This document shows, piece by piece, positions 46,495 through 55,239 of a stretch of DNA of 64,000 nucleotides (position 1 is its first letter; the number at the start of each line of letters is the position of its first letter). The notes under the pieces were generated by a model, which did no database searches, was not told the origin of the DNA, and saw nothing but the letters and a program-made list of their open reading frames with translations. Position numbers and translations under genes: made by a program. The stretch spans positions 806,001-870,000 of the forward strand of contig NZ_CP024202.1 in the NCBI RefSeq assembly GCF_003932755.1, read 5' to 3'. Source of the stretch: Methylomicrobium sp. wino1. GTDB lineage: Bacteria > Pseudomonadota > Gammaproteobacteria > Methylococcales > Methylomonadaceae.

Positions 46495-47144
46495 GATAAA
46501 TAGTCTTTACGATAGGTTTCGATTTCATCTTCTGTCAGGTCCGTATAATAATCGACAAAGTCAATATATTTTAGTTGCTTTTTCGGGTCGGGCTCCAGTT
46601 GCACTAGACCCAATTGTGCATCATGGTAGATATCCAGCTTTTGTTCTTTGGCATAACGCATATTGGGTAAGTTCAGGCGGGCGACGATGTTACCGCTAGT
46701 GCGGTAATCGTCAGCCGACCGATTTTTCAGTTCGCAACTGATGTACTGAAAACTGAGGTAGGTATGCCGATCGCCGCCTAAATGCAATTCGTACGGATGA
46801 TGTCCCCGATCCAGAAAAATGACGACAGGAACCACCCGTTCGGTTTGTGCCAATTCGGATATGTCCAGGCAATAATGTGCCAGGCGATGAATGGAAAAGC
46901 GCCGAGCTTCGGTTTCTTCTTCCAGCAGAAACAAAATCACTTCGCGACGGCCATCGGGCCATTCGACGAGTAACGGCGTATCTAGTTCGTGAAAGCGGTC
47001 GCCGAGCCGTTCTTTAAGCTGTTCTTGTCGAAACGGGATAATGCGCGCTTGTTGTAAATCGTCGTGGGCTTCCTCTGCGGCAAAAAACTGCAAGGCTTGC
47101 ACCGGGTAGTCCAGAATCAGGTTTTTAAAGTTTTGATCGTGCAT
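46218..47144 (-). CDS. Rpn-family/DUF4351 PD-(D/E)XK-like protein
   Basis: 308 residues. The N-terminal half resembles the Rpn/YhgA-like nuclease-related family (LDTPLLVEWPDGRREVILFLLEEETE giving a D...E-type core), and the C-terminal half has a repetitive charged linker (EGRQEGRQEGREEGRQEGEIKGEIKGEA) and a DUF4351-like end (LLKQIQLKFGGHPVWVEEKI). Relatives include RpnA, a DNA endonuclease linked to recombination and phage-related functions; the function here is unknown. It is a passenger between lhgO and the wbpE fusion, and its 3' end is duplicated at 51287-51515. Confidence 0.75.
   Translation of the reverse strand: MHDQNFKNLILDYPVQALQFFAAEEAHDDLQQARIIPFRQEQLKERLGDRFHELDTPLLVEWPDGRREVILFLLEEETEARRFSIHRLAHYCLDISELAQTERVVPVVIFLDRGHHPYELHLGGDRHTYLSFQYISCELKNRSADDYRTSGNIVARLNLPNMRYAKEQKLDIYHDAQLGLVQLEPDPKKQLKYIDFVDYYTDLTEDEIETYRKDYLSEAEARMGLAQILREEGRQEGRQEGREEGRQEGEIKGEIKGEAQMLLKQIQLKFGGHPVWVEEKINQADKAQLDQWVERILFVDTLDQLFKV
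46372..46455. repeat. 12-bp tandem repeat encoding EGRQ/EIKG units
   Basis: Minus-strand codons repeat GAA-GGx-AGA-CAA and GAA-ATC-AAA-GGA units. Slippage here would change linker length in multiples of four residues without breaking the frame. The duplicated fragment at 51430-51480 has fewer units, which shows length divergence. Confidence 0.55.
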
Positions 47145-47215
47145 GCCAGCTTATTTGGGGAACCCACTTTAGTTTTGATAGTACTCTTAAATTTAATCCC
47201 GGCTTTGTATTAGAC

Positions 47216-48772
47216 TCATAATTCCGCTAAACACGTTTCCACGATTGCGTTTTGGCTCGATTCATTCAAATCCGGCCCCATCGGCAAACTCATAACCTGC
47301 CCGGCAATATCTTGCGCAACCGGCGTGCAGTCAGAGCAGCATAAGTGCTTATAGGCCGGTTGTTCGTTGAGCGGTACCGGATAATGTACGGCTGTTGGAA
47401 TACCGGTTTGATTTAAATGCGCTTGCAGGACTTCTCGTTTCGGCGTGAAGACCGTGTATTGCGCAAAAACACTGGTGCGGTCAGGGCGCTGTTGTACGCG
47501 TGAGATGCCGGCTTCGTCTAACAATTGGTTGTAGCGCCGGCCAACGGCTAGACGTTGCTCTACTTCCCAGTCGAAGCGTTCGAGCTTAGCCAGGACGATG
47601 GCGCATTGCAGTGTATCCATGCGGCCACCTAGGCCGATTCTGGTATGCATATAGCGTTTGCTCTGACCGTGGACTCTTATTTCCCGACATGCCTGTGCGA
47701 TATTTTCGTCGTTGGTAAAAATGGCCCCGCCGTCACCATAGCAGCCGAGCGGTTTGCTCGGAAAAAAGCTGGTACAGCCTATCGTCGATAAATTGCAGGA
47801 TTTACGTCCTTTATATGTCGCGCCGAAGCTTTGTGCGGCGTCTTCGATAACCGGCAGGTTGTGTTTTTTTGCAATGTCGTTTATCTCGTCCATGTCGGCC
47901 GGTTGTCCGTAAAGACTGACCGGCATAATCGCTTTGGTTTTTTGGGTAATCGCCGCTTCGATTTTACTTGCGTCAATATTACAGGTATCGGGTTCGATAT
48001 CTACGAAAACCGGTTTGGCACCCAGCAGTACAATAACTTCCGCCGTAGCAATAAAAGTAAATGGCGTGGTGATGACTTCGTCGCCTGGCTTGATTCCCAA
48101 TGCCATCAGCGAAATCAACAATGCTTCAGTTCCCGAGGCGACTGTGATGCAATGCTTTGAACCGGTATATGTGGCTAGCTTTTCTTCAAGTTGATTGACT
48201 TCCGGCCCCATGATGTATTGGCCGTGATGTAATACTCGATGAATGTTTTTCTCGAGCTGTGGGCGGATATTATTTTGTTGGGTTTTTAGATCGATAAAGT
48301 CGATGAAGCGATCTGAACCCGGTATATTTTGACGGATATACTCTTGTGGTGAAATCGTTTTATCCGGATGCGCTTTAAGTAAAGGCTCGTCTCGCGTAAG
48401 CAGTTTTATTTTGCTCTCCCCAAATCGCTTCAAGGCCAGCACTAATTGAGCATCTTCGGGATCTCCTGCTGAAAATACATTACCTTCCATTGCCAGCGCT
48501 GCTAGCCAATGCTTGTCTTTAGCAAAGGCTTCAAGTAAAGCCAAGCATTTTGCATACAAATCCCGATTGGTTAGCCCTACCCCTTGAATCTCATGCCGCT
48601 GCTTTAATTCTTTATACAGGTTGTATTCCAAAGTTTGGACGGAGCCAACATATAGCCACAACTTACCTCCATGAAATGTACAAAGCTGAATCGCATCGCG
48701 CGCCGCCTTATAAAATGGCTGCCGTTTGGCGCATATATCTAACACAACATTCACATCTAAAAGTAAATCCAT
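47216..48772 (-). CDS. wbpE: PIN-domain toxin fused to WbpE-type PLP aminotransferase
   Basis: 518 residues, two domains. Residues 1-148 form a VapC-type PIN domain: LLDVNVVLDI (Asp6), Glu49 in TLEY, SAGDPEDAQLV (Asp104, Asp107) and LLTRDEPLL (Asp128), ending TISPQEYIRQ. After a short linker (NIPGSDR), residues 156-518 are a full DegT/StrS aminotransferase like WbpE: FIDLKTQQNNIRPQL, HGQYIMGPEV, SGTEALLI, VIEDAAQSFGA (Asp311) and SFFPSKPLGCYGDGGA (Lys340). WbpE makes UDP-GlcNAc(3NH2)A from the WbpB product. No ATG, GTG or TTG is found between residues 129 and 187, so an independent WbpE start is not apparent. Confidence 0.85.
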   Translation of the reverse strand: MDLLLDVNVVLDICAKRQPFYKAARDAIQLCTFHGGKLWLYVGSVQTLEYNLYKELKQRHEIQGVGLTNRDLYAKCLALLEAFAKDKHWLAALAMEGNVFSAGDPEDAQLVLALKRFGESKIKLLTRDEPLLKAHPDKTISPQEYIRQNIPGSDRFIDFIDLKTQQNNIRPQLEKNIHRVLHHGQYIMGPEVNQLEEKLATYTGSKHCITVASGTEALLISLMALGIKPGDEVITTPFTFIATAEVIVLLGAKPVFVDIEPDTCNIDASKIEAAITQKTKAIMPVSLYGQPADMDEINDIAKKHNLPVIEDAAQSFGATYKGRKSCNLSTIGCTSFFPSKPLGCYGDGGAIFTNDENIAQACREIRVHGQSKRYMHTRIGLGGRMDTLQCAIVLAKLERFDWEVEQRLAVGRRYNQLLDEAGISRVQQRPDRTSVFAQYTVFTPKREVLQAHLNQTGIPTAVHYPVPLNEQPAYKHLCCSDCTPVAQDIAGQVMSLPMGPDLNESSQNAIVETCLAEL

Positions 48773-49069
48773 CTAACGCAAGCCTCGTACTTCGTCACGT
48801 AATGCAAATGCCTCCATTCTGTCTAGCTGTTTCTGCGTCAATGGCGGCAAGTCTTCATCTACAGGAAGTGGGGCATTACGAATGCGATCCAATTTCTCTT
48901 CCATTGCTTTTGCCATTGCCAACACTTCAGGAGGTAAAGTATAAGCATCGTCTTGTACTTCAACTTCATCATCCGGCACGGTGATAGTCACCCGCAATGT
49001 TTCATGTTTGAGACGTACGGGCGTCAGAAATGACAGCTTCCCATGATCATAGATGGCTTCAATGTTCAT
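48773..49069 (-). CDS. Antitoxin-like protein (DUF104/AF2212-type) paired with the PIN domain
   Basis: 98 residues: an N-terminal beta-strand region ([32 protein letters not shown]) as in AF2212-like antitoxins and a C-terminal charged helical tail that would wrap a PIN toxin ([20 protein letters not shown]). Its stop TAG is immediately followed by the ATG of the PIN-WbpE gene, with no spacer, and its start overlaps the 3' end of wbpD by 11 bases. The gene pair is thus a toxin-antitoxin-like module lodged between wbpD and wbpE. Confidence 0.72.
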   Translation of the reverse strand: MNIEAIYDHGKLSFLTPVRLKHETLRVTITVPDDEVEVQDDAYTLPPEVLAMAKAMEEKLDRIRNAPLPVDEDLPPLTQKQLDRMEAFALRDEVRGLR

Positions 49070-49652
49070 TGCCGACCTCTTTTTTAAATACTGTATTGTC
49101 TTTTAAGACATAAACCGTACCGGTATGCGGACATTTGGCTTCGCCCTGTCCTCGCAAAGGCAATTCAAGCCGTTCGCCGTATTCGCTCATCCATCCGATT
49201 TGTTTGGCCGGCACACCGACCATCAACGCATAAGCGGGAACATCCTTATTCACCACTGTGCCCGCACCGATGAAGGCATGTTCACCGACCGTTACGCCGC
49301 AAACGATAGTACAATTGGCACCCAACGTCACACCTTTTTTGACCAGCGTATCGCGGTATTCATCCTTGCGGGACACTGCCGAGCGTGGATTATAGACATT
49401 CGTGAACACCATGCTCGGCCCGCAGAATACATCATCTTGCAGTGTAACATTATCGTAAACCGATACGTTGTTCTGTATTTTTACGTTGTCGCCGATCTCA
49501 ACCTTGTTGCCGACAAAAACGTTTTGTCCCAGCGAGCATCGTGCTCCGATTTTCGCGCCGCCGCAGATGTGCGCCCAATGCCATACCCGGGTGTCTTCGC
49601 CAATTTGCGCACCTTCGTCGACGATGGCGGTGGGATGTATCGTATAACTCAT
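49059..49652 (-). CDS. wbpD: UDP-2-acetamido-3-amino-2,3-dideoxy-glucuronate N-acetyltransferase WbpD
   Basis: 197 residues of left-handed beta-helix: [83 protein letters not shown] and [25 protein letters not shown]. The NVYNPRS and WHWAHI wording is characteristic of WbpD/WlbB. It acetylates the 3-amino group of the WbpE product. Starts 3 bases after wbpB; the C-terminal segment [13 protein letters not shown] matches the family end. Confidence 0.93.
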   Translation of the reverse strand: MSYTIHPTAIVDEGAQIGEDTRVWHWAHICGGAKIGARCSLGQNVFVGNKVEIGDNVKIQNNVSVYDNVTLQDDVFCGPSMVFTNVYNPRSAVSRKDEYRDTLVKKGVTLGANCTIVCGVTVGEHAFIGAGTVVNKDVPAYALMVGVPAKQIGWMSEYGERLELPLRGQGEAKCPHTGTVYVLKDNTVFKKEVGNEH

Positions 49653-49654
49653 GT

Positions 49655-50710
49655 TCAGTAATCCAAGGGCAGCGAGACGCGCTTACCGTCTCTAGCGGAA
49701 AGATAGGTTGCTATCAAAACTTCTAACGAACGCAAGCCCTCGCGCCCATCCGTCTCCGGTTCCGCCCGGCCTCTCAATACATCAATGACATTTTTGTAAT
49801 ACAGAGGGTGGCCAAATCCGTAAACCGAGGTGGTTTCATAGTTAGCGCTTTTTACTTTATCGTCGTCCGGGTGTATATCTGTGAATTCCCAATGTTGAAT
49901 TTCATTGACAGCAATACCGCCGATTTTAACAGAGCCTTTCTCTCCCAAAATCGTAATCGAGCCTTCCAAGTTTTTAGGGTATGTCAGCATCGTGACATTC
50001 ATCGAGCCCAATGCACCGGAGCGCCATTTGATGCTGGCAACGCCGCTATCTTCGACTTCGATGTTGCGCGCCAAGGTGGCGGTATAGGCTTGTACGCTTT
50101 CTATCGGCCCGATGATCCAGTCGAGCAAATCGACATAGTGACTGGCTTGGTTCATAAAGGCCCCGCCGTCGAATTCCCAAGTACCGCGCCATTTTGAGCT
50201 GTTGTAATAGTCTTGGGGGCGCGTCCAGAATACATTGATATTGACCATGTATATCCGGCCAAACCGTTCTTTTTCGACCGCATTTTTCAATAATTGGAGC
50301 GTTGCATTGCGCCGATTTTGCTTGACGACGAACAGATGCACGCCGGCTTCGTCGCAAGCTTTGACCATGTTTTTACCGTCATGCCAACGGGTCGCCATTG
50401 GCTTTTCGGTCATGACGTTGACGCCATAACGTGCGGCAAGTTGTGCCTGATCTGAATGTAGACCGCTCGGCGTACACAAAACAACCAGATCTGGCTTTTC
50501 CTTTTGTAACATTTCTTCGATATATAGGTAACCGGGCACACTATATCTTTCAAGATGATCCTTCATCGTATCGACATTGTTGTCGCAAATGGCAATCAAC
50601 TCCAACTCATCTTCATGAACTTGAATCGAGTTGAAGTGGTTTTTTGAGATTCGTCCGCAACCGACGATCGCAACACGGATTTTTCGGTCTGAAGTAATTT
50701 TTTTTAGCAT
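49655..50710 (-). CDS. wbpB: UDP-N-acetylglucosaminuronate 3-dehydrogenase WbpB (Gfo/Idh/MocA family)
   Basis: 351 residues: Rossmann motif [41 protein letters not shown], the catalytic [12 protein letters not shown] lysine, [28 protein letters not shown] with the active-site His, and a C-terminal sheet domain. WbpB oxidises C3 of UDP-GlcNAcA; members of the family recycle tightly bound NADH using 2-oxoglutarate. Together with WbpD, WbpE and WbpI it forms the UDP-ManNAc(3NAc)A pathway. The preceding enzyme, WbpA, is not in this window. Confidence 0.92.
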   Translation of the reverse strand: MLKKITSDRKIRVAIVGCGRISKNHFNSIQVHEDELELIAICDNNVDTMKDHLERYSVPGYLYIEEMLQKEKPDLVVLCTPSGLHSDQAQLAARYGVNVMTEKPMATRWHDGKNMVKACDEAGVHLFVVKQNRRNATLQLLKNAVEKERFGRIYMVNINVFWTRPQDYYNSSKWRGTWEFDGGAFMNQASHYVDLLDWIIGPIESVQAYTATLARNIEVEDSGVASIKWRSGALGSMNVTMLTYPKNLEGSITILGEKGSVKIGGIAVNEIQHWEFTDIHPDDDKVKSANYETTSVYGFGHPLYYKNVIDVLRGRAEPETDGREGLRSLEVLIATYLSARDGKRVSLPLDY

Positions 50711-50845
50711 TATTGTTGTAGTTTTATTAACTCGGTTTCAAGTCTTCTTGATTGATTTGGTTTCCTTCGGATAATTGAAACCATTTTTTATTGACATACG
50801 CTTTGAAGGGCTAAAGGGCTTGCAATTAAGCATTTTGCAGAAAAA

Positions 50846-51512
50846 AGGGGGCAGGTTCATTGAATATTTATTCGGTTAATTCAAATAGTTCACTATAAAC
50901 AACGCCGCCTACACGGTTAAACCAACGACCAGCACATAAAGTGATCCAATCACCGCCCCATTTCTTCAACCTGAGGCTTGTTAAGCGATTGTTCCGCAAG
51001 TCATTCGGCTAGATGGGTTTTAATAAACGCGATGTTTTGTTGCGCCAGCATGACGGGTCACCTTGCAATTGAGTTTGTATTTTGATCGCGACTATACGTG
51101 GCTCCACACAACCCTGTTTAAAAAAATTCAGCTGTAAGCACAGAATCGTTAGCCGTCGGATTAGGACTTCGGAGCTTGCTAGTCAATCTGAAGTTTTGTG
51201 CCGGTGATCAAGGTGATCAGGGAGAGAGGCTCATTGATTATCAGGTCTTGCCATCAAGCTATGATGGGTTTGTGCTCCAACCCATCCTACGTCTTGAACA
51301 ATTGCTCCAAAGTATCGACAAACAAGATGCGCTCTACCCATTGATCCAACTGGGCTTTATCGGCCTGATTGATTTTTTCTTCTACCCAGACGGGATGGCC
51401 GCCAAATTTCAGTTGAATTTGCCTCAGAAGCATTTGAGCTTCTCCTTTGATCTACCCTTTAATTTCTCCTTCTTCACTTAATAGCTGTGCTAATCCCATA
51501 CGAGCCTCCGCT
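50846..51512. repeat. Right copy of the direct repeat flanking wbpE-D-B
   Basis: Matches 46037-46494 in two blocks: 50846-50975 (noncoding) and 51290-51512 (Rpn-like 3' end), with about 310 extra bases between them. Same orientation as the left copy. The spacer 50711-51664 is otherwise noncoding; 51520-51650 keeps an open minus-strand stretch (NYEKLVNKHAKIIVLLEDAL) without a start codon, probably a remnant. Confidence 0.7.
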
Positions 51513-51515
51513 TTC
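51287..51515 (-). pseudogene. C-terminal fragment of an Rpn/DUF4351 gene
   Basis: The translation matches the C-terminus of the gene at 46218: EARMGLAQLLSEEGEIKG, an in-frame TAG, then IKGEAQMLLRQIQLKFGGHP and the rest to FVDTLEQLFKT. It has no N-terminal half and carries the internal stop. It is a truncated, decayed duplicate. Confidence 0.8.
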
Positions 51516-51664
51516 GGCTTTTGATTAGTTCATTAAATTCTTCAATTTTACTTGCCTGGGGTTCAGACGGGAGAGCGTCTTCGAGCAATACAATGATTTT
51601 TGCGTGTTTGTTTACGAGTTTTTCGTAATTTTTTAATTCTATTTATTTACTCGTTATGTCTGTT

Positions 51665-52591
51665 TCAAACGCTATGACATACATTATTTTGTCTCGTTGT
51701 AAAGTTTGAGTTTTTCGAAATCATTGCAGCAAAGCATCTAAGGTATCGGCGGTAAAAATGCGCCCGGCCCATTTGTTCTAGTTGTTTGGTGTCAGCTTGT
51801 TGTATGCGCTGTTCCGCCCACGGAGACAGGTCACCGTATTTCAAACGAATTTGCATAGTTAATAAATGAGCGGCTTCTTTTCGAACGCCTCGTTTCTCGC
51901 CTCCTTTTTCGCCTATTTTTTCACCTTCTTTTTGCCATTGCAGGGTCCAGTCAGTAATCTGTTCAGCTAACATGGCGTCTACCTCATTCAGTTCTTGATA
52001 TTCAGGGATGCTGTCTTGTTTTAATTTTACCCGCAATAGGCGACTCAACCAAATCGAAAAGCTTCGACGAATGTCCTGATAACGCGGCGTTTTTAGTTGT
52101 TGATGCAAGCGCCGAATACAGGCCCGCATGTCATCCGGCGTGCCACAATTTTCCTTGGCAATCAGATGACCGACTAGATTGTCTGGATGCTGTTTGCTGT
52201 AGTCTTTCGGGGTTTTTTTTTCTTGTAATAGCAAATAACTCAGGCGCGGCGCGTAACCGCTTAACGCAGGATGCACCGAATCAATCAAGCTGTCTATGGC
52301 AACTGGGCCTGTCCAGTCCGGCGAACCATTATAAATGACGATGGGCATCACCGGGGGCAGTTTGTCGCCTTTGTTCAGGGACTGGGAGCGAATGATGTCT
52401 TGATAGAGCAGCCCCATATAGGTCATTACTCGATTGACCATGAAATAGTCGTCGCTGGATTGAAATTCCAGCAGCACATACAGATACAGCTAGGCGTCTT
52501 TAAATTTTAGCCGCCAGATGCTGTCATCGTGGCGCTGGCGTAAGTCGTCGGTGACAAAACTGGCTTTGTAAGGCTCTAGGGTTTTGAAGCA
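51665..52591 (-). pseudogene. Rpn-family (YhgA-like) gene, 5' truncated and interrupted by an amber codon
   Basis: Homology begins CFKTLEPYKASFVTDDLRQR next to the insertion-sequence remnant, runs through HDDSIWRLKFKDA, meets TAG at 52500-52502 where relatives have WLYLYVLLEFQS, and continues LYLYVLLEFQSSDDYFMVNR to the end at 51665. The internal ATG-like start would give 270 residues with PVMPIVIYNGSPDW and LLQEKKTPKDY motifs of the transposase_31/Rpn family. The N-terminal portion is lost to the adjacent element. Probably nonfunctional. Confidence 0.78.
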
Positions 52592-52604
52592 CGGTAAATT
52601 TGTG

Positions 52605-53866
52605 CTAGCCCTTTAAGGAAGGCGTGACGCCGCGAATAGAATTCTGAGTCATACGCAAATAGTCAAAAACCAACCGGATATATCGGTTCAATTGCTGCAT
52701 TTTTTCAGTCACGCTCGTCTTTCCTTTGGCGAACATTTTGATCACCCCGACTGCAAACCGGCGTAGTCGCGTCATGTTCTCCGGACCATTGCCTTTTGAA
52801 ATTCGGCTGCGATCTTCGTCATAATTCCAGTCGATAATATAGTGACACGAATTTTCGATGGCCCAATGCCCGCGATTAATAGTGAGTAGTCGTTGAGCAT
52901 TCGCTTGCTCAGCCGGTCTACTGGTAATACCCAAGGCAATTTCACGGGTAAGCTTCTGGCTCTTTTTATGAAAGACTTCGCGTTCGACCAGAAACACCTG
53001 TCCGACATGGGGGAAGTCAAGGTAGGCATTCAGTGCCGAGTTGCACCAAATACGGCGCGTCTCAATCCTGTCGTGATCCGGTTGTGTGACCTCGCTATAG
53101 TCAGGCGCACCGCGCCCATCAAACAGCAGGGCAATATCGGCCTGTAGCGTGGGTTGGTTTCCCTTGACGGTGAAATGATAATGGGCGTCACGCGCCACCA
53201 GGTAACATGCTATTTTACGTTGTGTCAGCAAGGCATCTGCGGTGATGTCTTTACCCTCGATCTCGATCGCATCCAGAGCCGTGGGATAAACATCCCGATT
53301 TCGTTGATTTGTTTAGCTTCGTCCGCCCCTACTGCCGGCAGTGTGCCGACTTTTTTTGGGTGTAACACTGGGCGGATTCATGCCCGATGACGCTCATGAT
53401 GTGGGCTTGCCGTCCTTGCTCATCGATCGCGTTACACATGGTTTTACCATCAATGGCGAGACTTTGGTCCTCTTTTCCAAACACGGCACTCCATTTCTGC
53501 AGCGCCCTATCGACTTCAACCGGGTCAACCCGGATGAGAAAGTCACGGATGACAAACTCACTCGGCACCCGGTAGCCGCCCCCTTTCTGCCGACGACAAC
53601 GAAAGCGTTCTCTGGCTTTAGGACCCAGATCATTTGCCAAACCGGCTATGGCCTTGTAACCGCGCATGCCGCATAGGATGGCTGCGGCGGCAATCGCGAG
53701 CACCGTGGGTGGGAAGGGAATGGATTCGGCCTTGGGCGCGGCGAGGATTGGAAATATCTTTAAAAAAGTCCGGTAATGAAGTCATCTGTTCGGCGGTCAG
53801 CATCATTTTAGGCGATTGGGGTTGGTAGCGGTTGTCTAAGAGGGCGTGCGATCTGTGTTTGCGCAT
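52605..53866 (-). pseudogene. ISAs1-family transposase with frameshifts
   Basis: Pieces in different frames give the complete family order: MMLTAEQMTSLPDFFKDISNPRRAQG (53866 side), then AIAAAAILCGMRGYKAIAGLANDLG, LAIDGKTMCNAIDEQGRQAHIMS (the first DDE aspartate region), then GKDITADALLTQRKIACYLV and HYHFTVKGNQPTL, RGHWAIENSCHYIIDW (the C-terminal glutamate region). Frameshifts lie near 53690 and 53335. No intact product is possible without recoding. Confidence 0.85.
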
Positions 53867-54405
53867 CCGCCTGCAAGGGGCGAACGAAAACTAGTTTGGG
53901 CGTCTGCTCGTCAGCACTATAACCGTCACTCGTGCGCCGATAGCCTTCGGTTTGCCCCACGCAATGCCAATTGGCCGCATGGTAAACCGTGCCGTAAAAG
54001 CGTGAAGGGTCCACGGAGGTTTCCAGAAGCAATAAGGTTTTGCCAAAATGCGCCTGCCAATCGGCTTGGATACGGCGCTGGCAGAGCGATAAGACTTTGG
54101 AACCCAGGTTGGGGAGGTGCCAATCCGGTAAAATGAGGAAGCGACTGTTGTTGGCAATGAAATTGAGGCGGCTGTTTTAATGCCGGTAGCGCCAGCCAAT
54201 CCAACGGTCTCTGGCGCTACATTTCCAGGCTGTGGCCGAAAGACTCAGCAATGCCACCCATTTATCGCTATAGCTGGCGACATACCAAAGCGTGTGACTA
54301 ATCTTAGCCACATCACCCAGGTAGTGGCTGCATTAACGCTCGATAGCGCGGTGCTTCTCCTTTGGTGGCAGGGCGAACGGATAAATGCTCAAGATTGATT
54401 TTCAT
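53808..54405 (-). pseudogene. DUF4338/DruA-like gene remnant upstream of the transposase
   Basis: From an ATG at 54405 (MKINLEHLSVRPATKGEAPR) through a frameshift near 54330 the translation reads SHYLGDVAKI, VALLSLSATAWKCSARDRWIGWRYRH, a stop at 54177-54179, RLNFIANNSRFLILPDWHLP, LLLLETSVDPSRFYGTVYHA and ANWHCVGQTEGYRR. This order (HYLG, W-x-A-R, NxRFLILP, ETFVDP, GTxYxAANW-x-GxTxG) is the DUF4338 domain, named DruA in the Druantia anti-phage system but also found linked to ISAs1-type transposases, which fits the gene directly downstream. Nonfunctional here. Confidence 0.72.
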
Positions 54406-54501
54406 GAGCAGTTTGTACTATAAAAAAAACCACTATGTCCAGAACTAACGGAAAATTGCTGAATTCAAAAATAATTACTCATAGGGCAAATCCACCCTGG
54501 T

Positions 54502-54542
54502 TAAGCCGTTCGAGGTGAGACTCTCGAACCATGAACGGCTTA
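54502..54542. repeat. Hairpin repeat in the coiled-coil/IS spacer
   Basis: Arms taagccgttc (54502-54511) and gaacggctta (54533-54542) enclose a second stem (cgag/ctcg). The following bases (CTTCGATAAGGCTCTCCTGAGC) look like another interspersed palindromic unit. The spacer 54406-54780 (375 bases) contains no supported gene. Confidence 0.65.
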
Positions 54543-54780
54543 ATATGTCGATTCGGACTTCTCCATTCAACCTTCGATAAGGCTCTCCTGAGCGCAGCCT
54601 AAGGTCTCAGTGCGACCAGAAAAGTCCTTAACTTAATGCAGGGGCGCATAGCGTGGGAACGAGGAAAGGTATATTTCCTTCTCTCATCCAGTGCTGTAGG
54701 TGACTTGTATTTTGTATGGGCGCTGGATACCTTTAATCCGTGCCGTTTTGACGAATGCCTCCAGAAAGGCGTCCATAAAA

Positions 54781-55200
54781 TTAGTTTAAATTGATAATCA
54801 CCATCGTGGCTGAAACAACCAAGCCAAGCGTCCAGTACATGAAACGATCCAGTCTTCGATTCATTTCTATAAAACCTGTATTCATGTCCTTGCGCATCTC
54901 CTCAAATCGCTTATCGACTTGCTCAAAACGCTTATCGACTTGCTCGAAACGCTTATCGACCTGCTCGAAACGTTTGTCGATTTGCTCAAACCTTTTTTCG
55001 ACTTGTTCAAAACGTTTTTCCATCGCTTCGAAACCTTGTATCATCAGGTCTCGTTGATGCTTTAACTCTTCTTCAACGCGTACCGTACGTTCTCGCAGAT
55101 CCAACTCGTAGCGCACATTGGCGTTGAGTTTCTCCGGTTGACGAGAGATGATGTTCTCAACCAGCTTTTCAATTTGTTCAATATCTTCTTGGGCTAGCAT
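54781..55200 (-). CDS. Coiled-coil membrane protein with heptad repeats, unknown function
   Basis: 139 residues. The N-terminal part (AQEDIEQIEKLVENIISRQPEKL) is helical; the middle is a regular seven-residue repeat of the form FEQVDKR, about six copies, predicted to form a coiled coil; and the C-terminus is a single membrane helix (FMYWTLGLVVSATMVIINL). Similar short repeat proteins (DUF1640-like) are common but uncharacterised. Lying second in the polysaccharide operon after the MarR-type regulator, it may simply be a passenger. Confidence 0.75.
   Translation of the reverse strand: MLAQEDIEQIEKLVENIISRQPEKLNANVRYELDLRERTVRVEEELKHQRDLMIQGFEAMEKRFEQVEKRFEQIDKRFEQVDKRFEQVDKRFEQVDKRFEEMRKDMNTGFIEMNRRLDRFMYWTLGLVVSATMVIINLN
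54901..55020. repeat. 21-bp tandem repeat within the coiled-coil gene
   Basis: Nearly six units of ctcaaaacgcttatcgactt plus one base, with the last units diverged. Each unit is seven codons, so unit gain or loss keeps the frame and changes coiled-coil length. There are no spacers, so it is not a CRISPR array. Confidence 0.85.
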
Positions 55201-55239
55201 ACGCGACCCTCACCTGAGTTTTTTGTTTGCTTCCTGACA

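Larger units (their letters stand above)
52592..54405 (-). mobile_element. Decayed ISAs1-type insertion sequence with DUF4338/DruA-like segment
   Basis: Covers two linked open-frame remnants read in the same direction: a DruA-like part (54405-53808) and an ISAs1-family DDE transposase (53866-52605). The 3' edge abuts the truncated Rpn gene. I could not identify terminal inverted repeats or a target duplication, so the limits are approximate. Several frameshifts and a stop show that it no longer encodes an intact transposase. Confidence 0.7.

Noticed and set aside
53808..54405. Intact Druantia defence gene
   Set aside because: The DruA-like frame contains a frameshift and a stop, and no other Druantia genes (DruB-DruE) are present; it belongs to the IS remnant.
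54901..55020. CRISPR-like repeat array
   Set aside because: Units are contiguous 21-mers without spacers and encode heptads of a coiled-coil protein on the minus strand.
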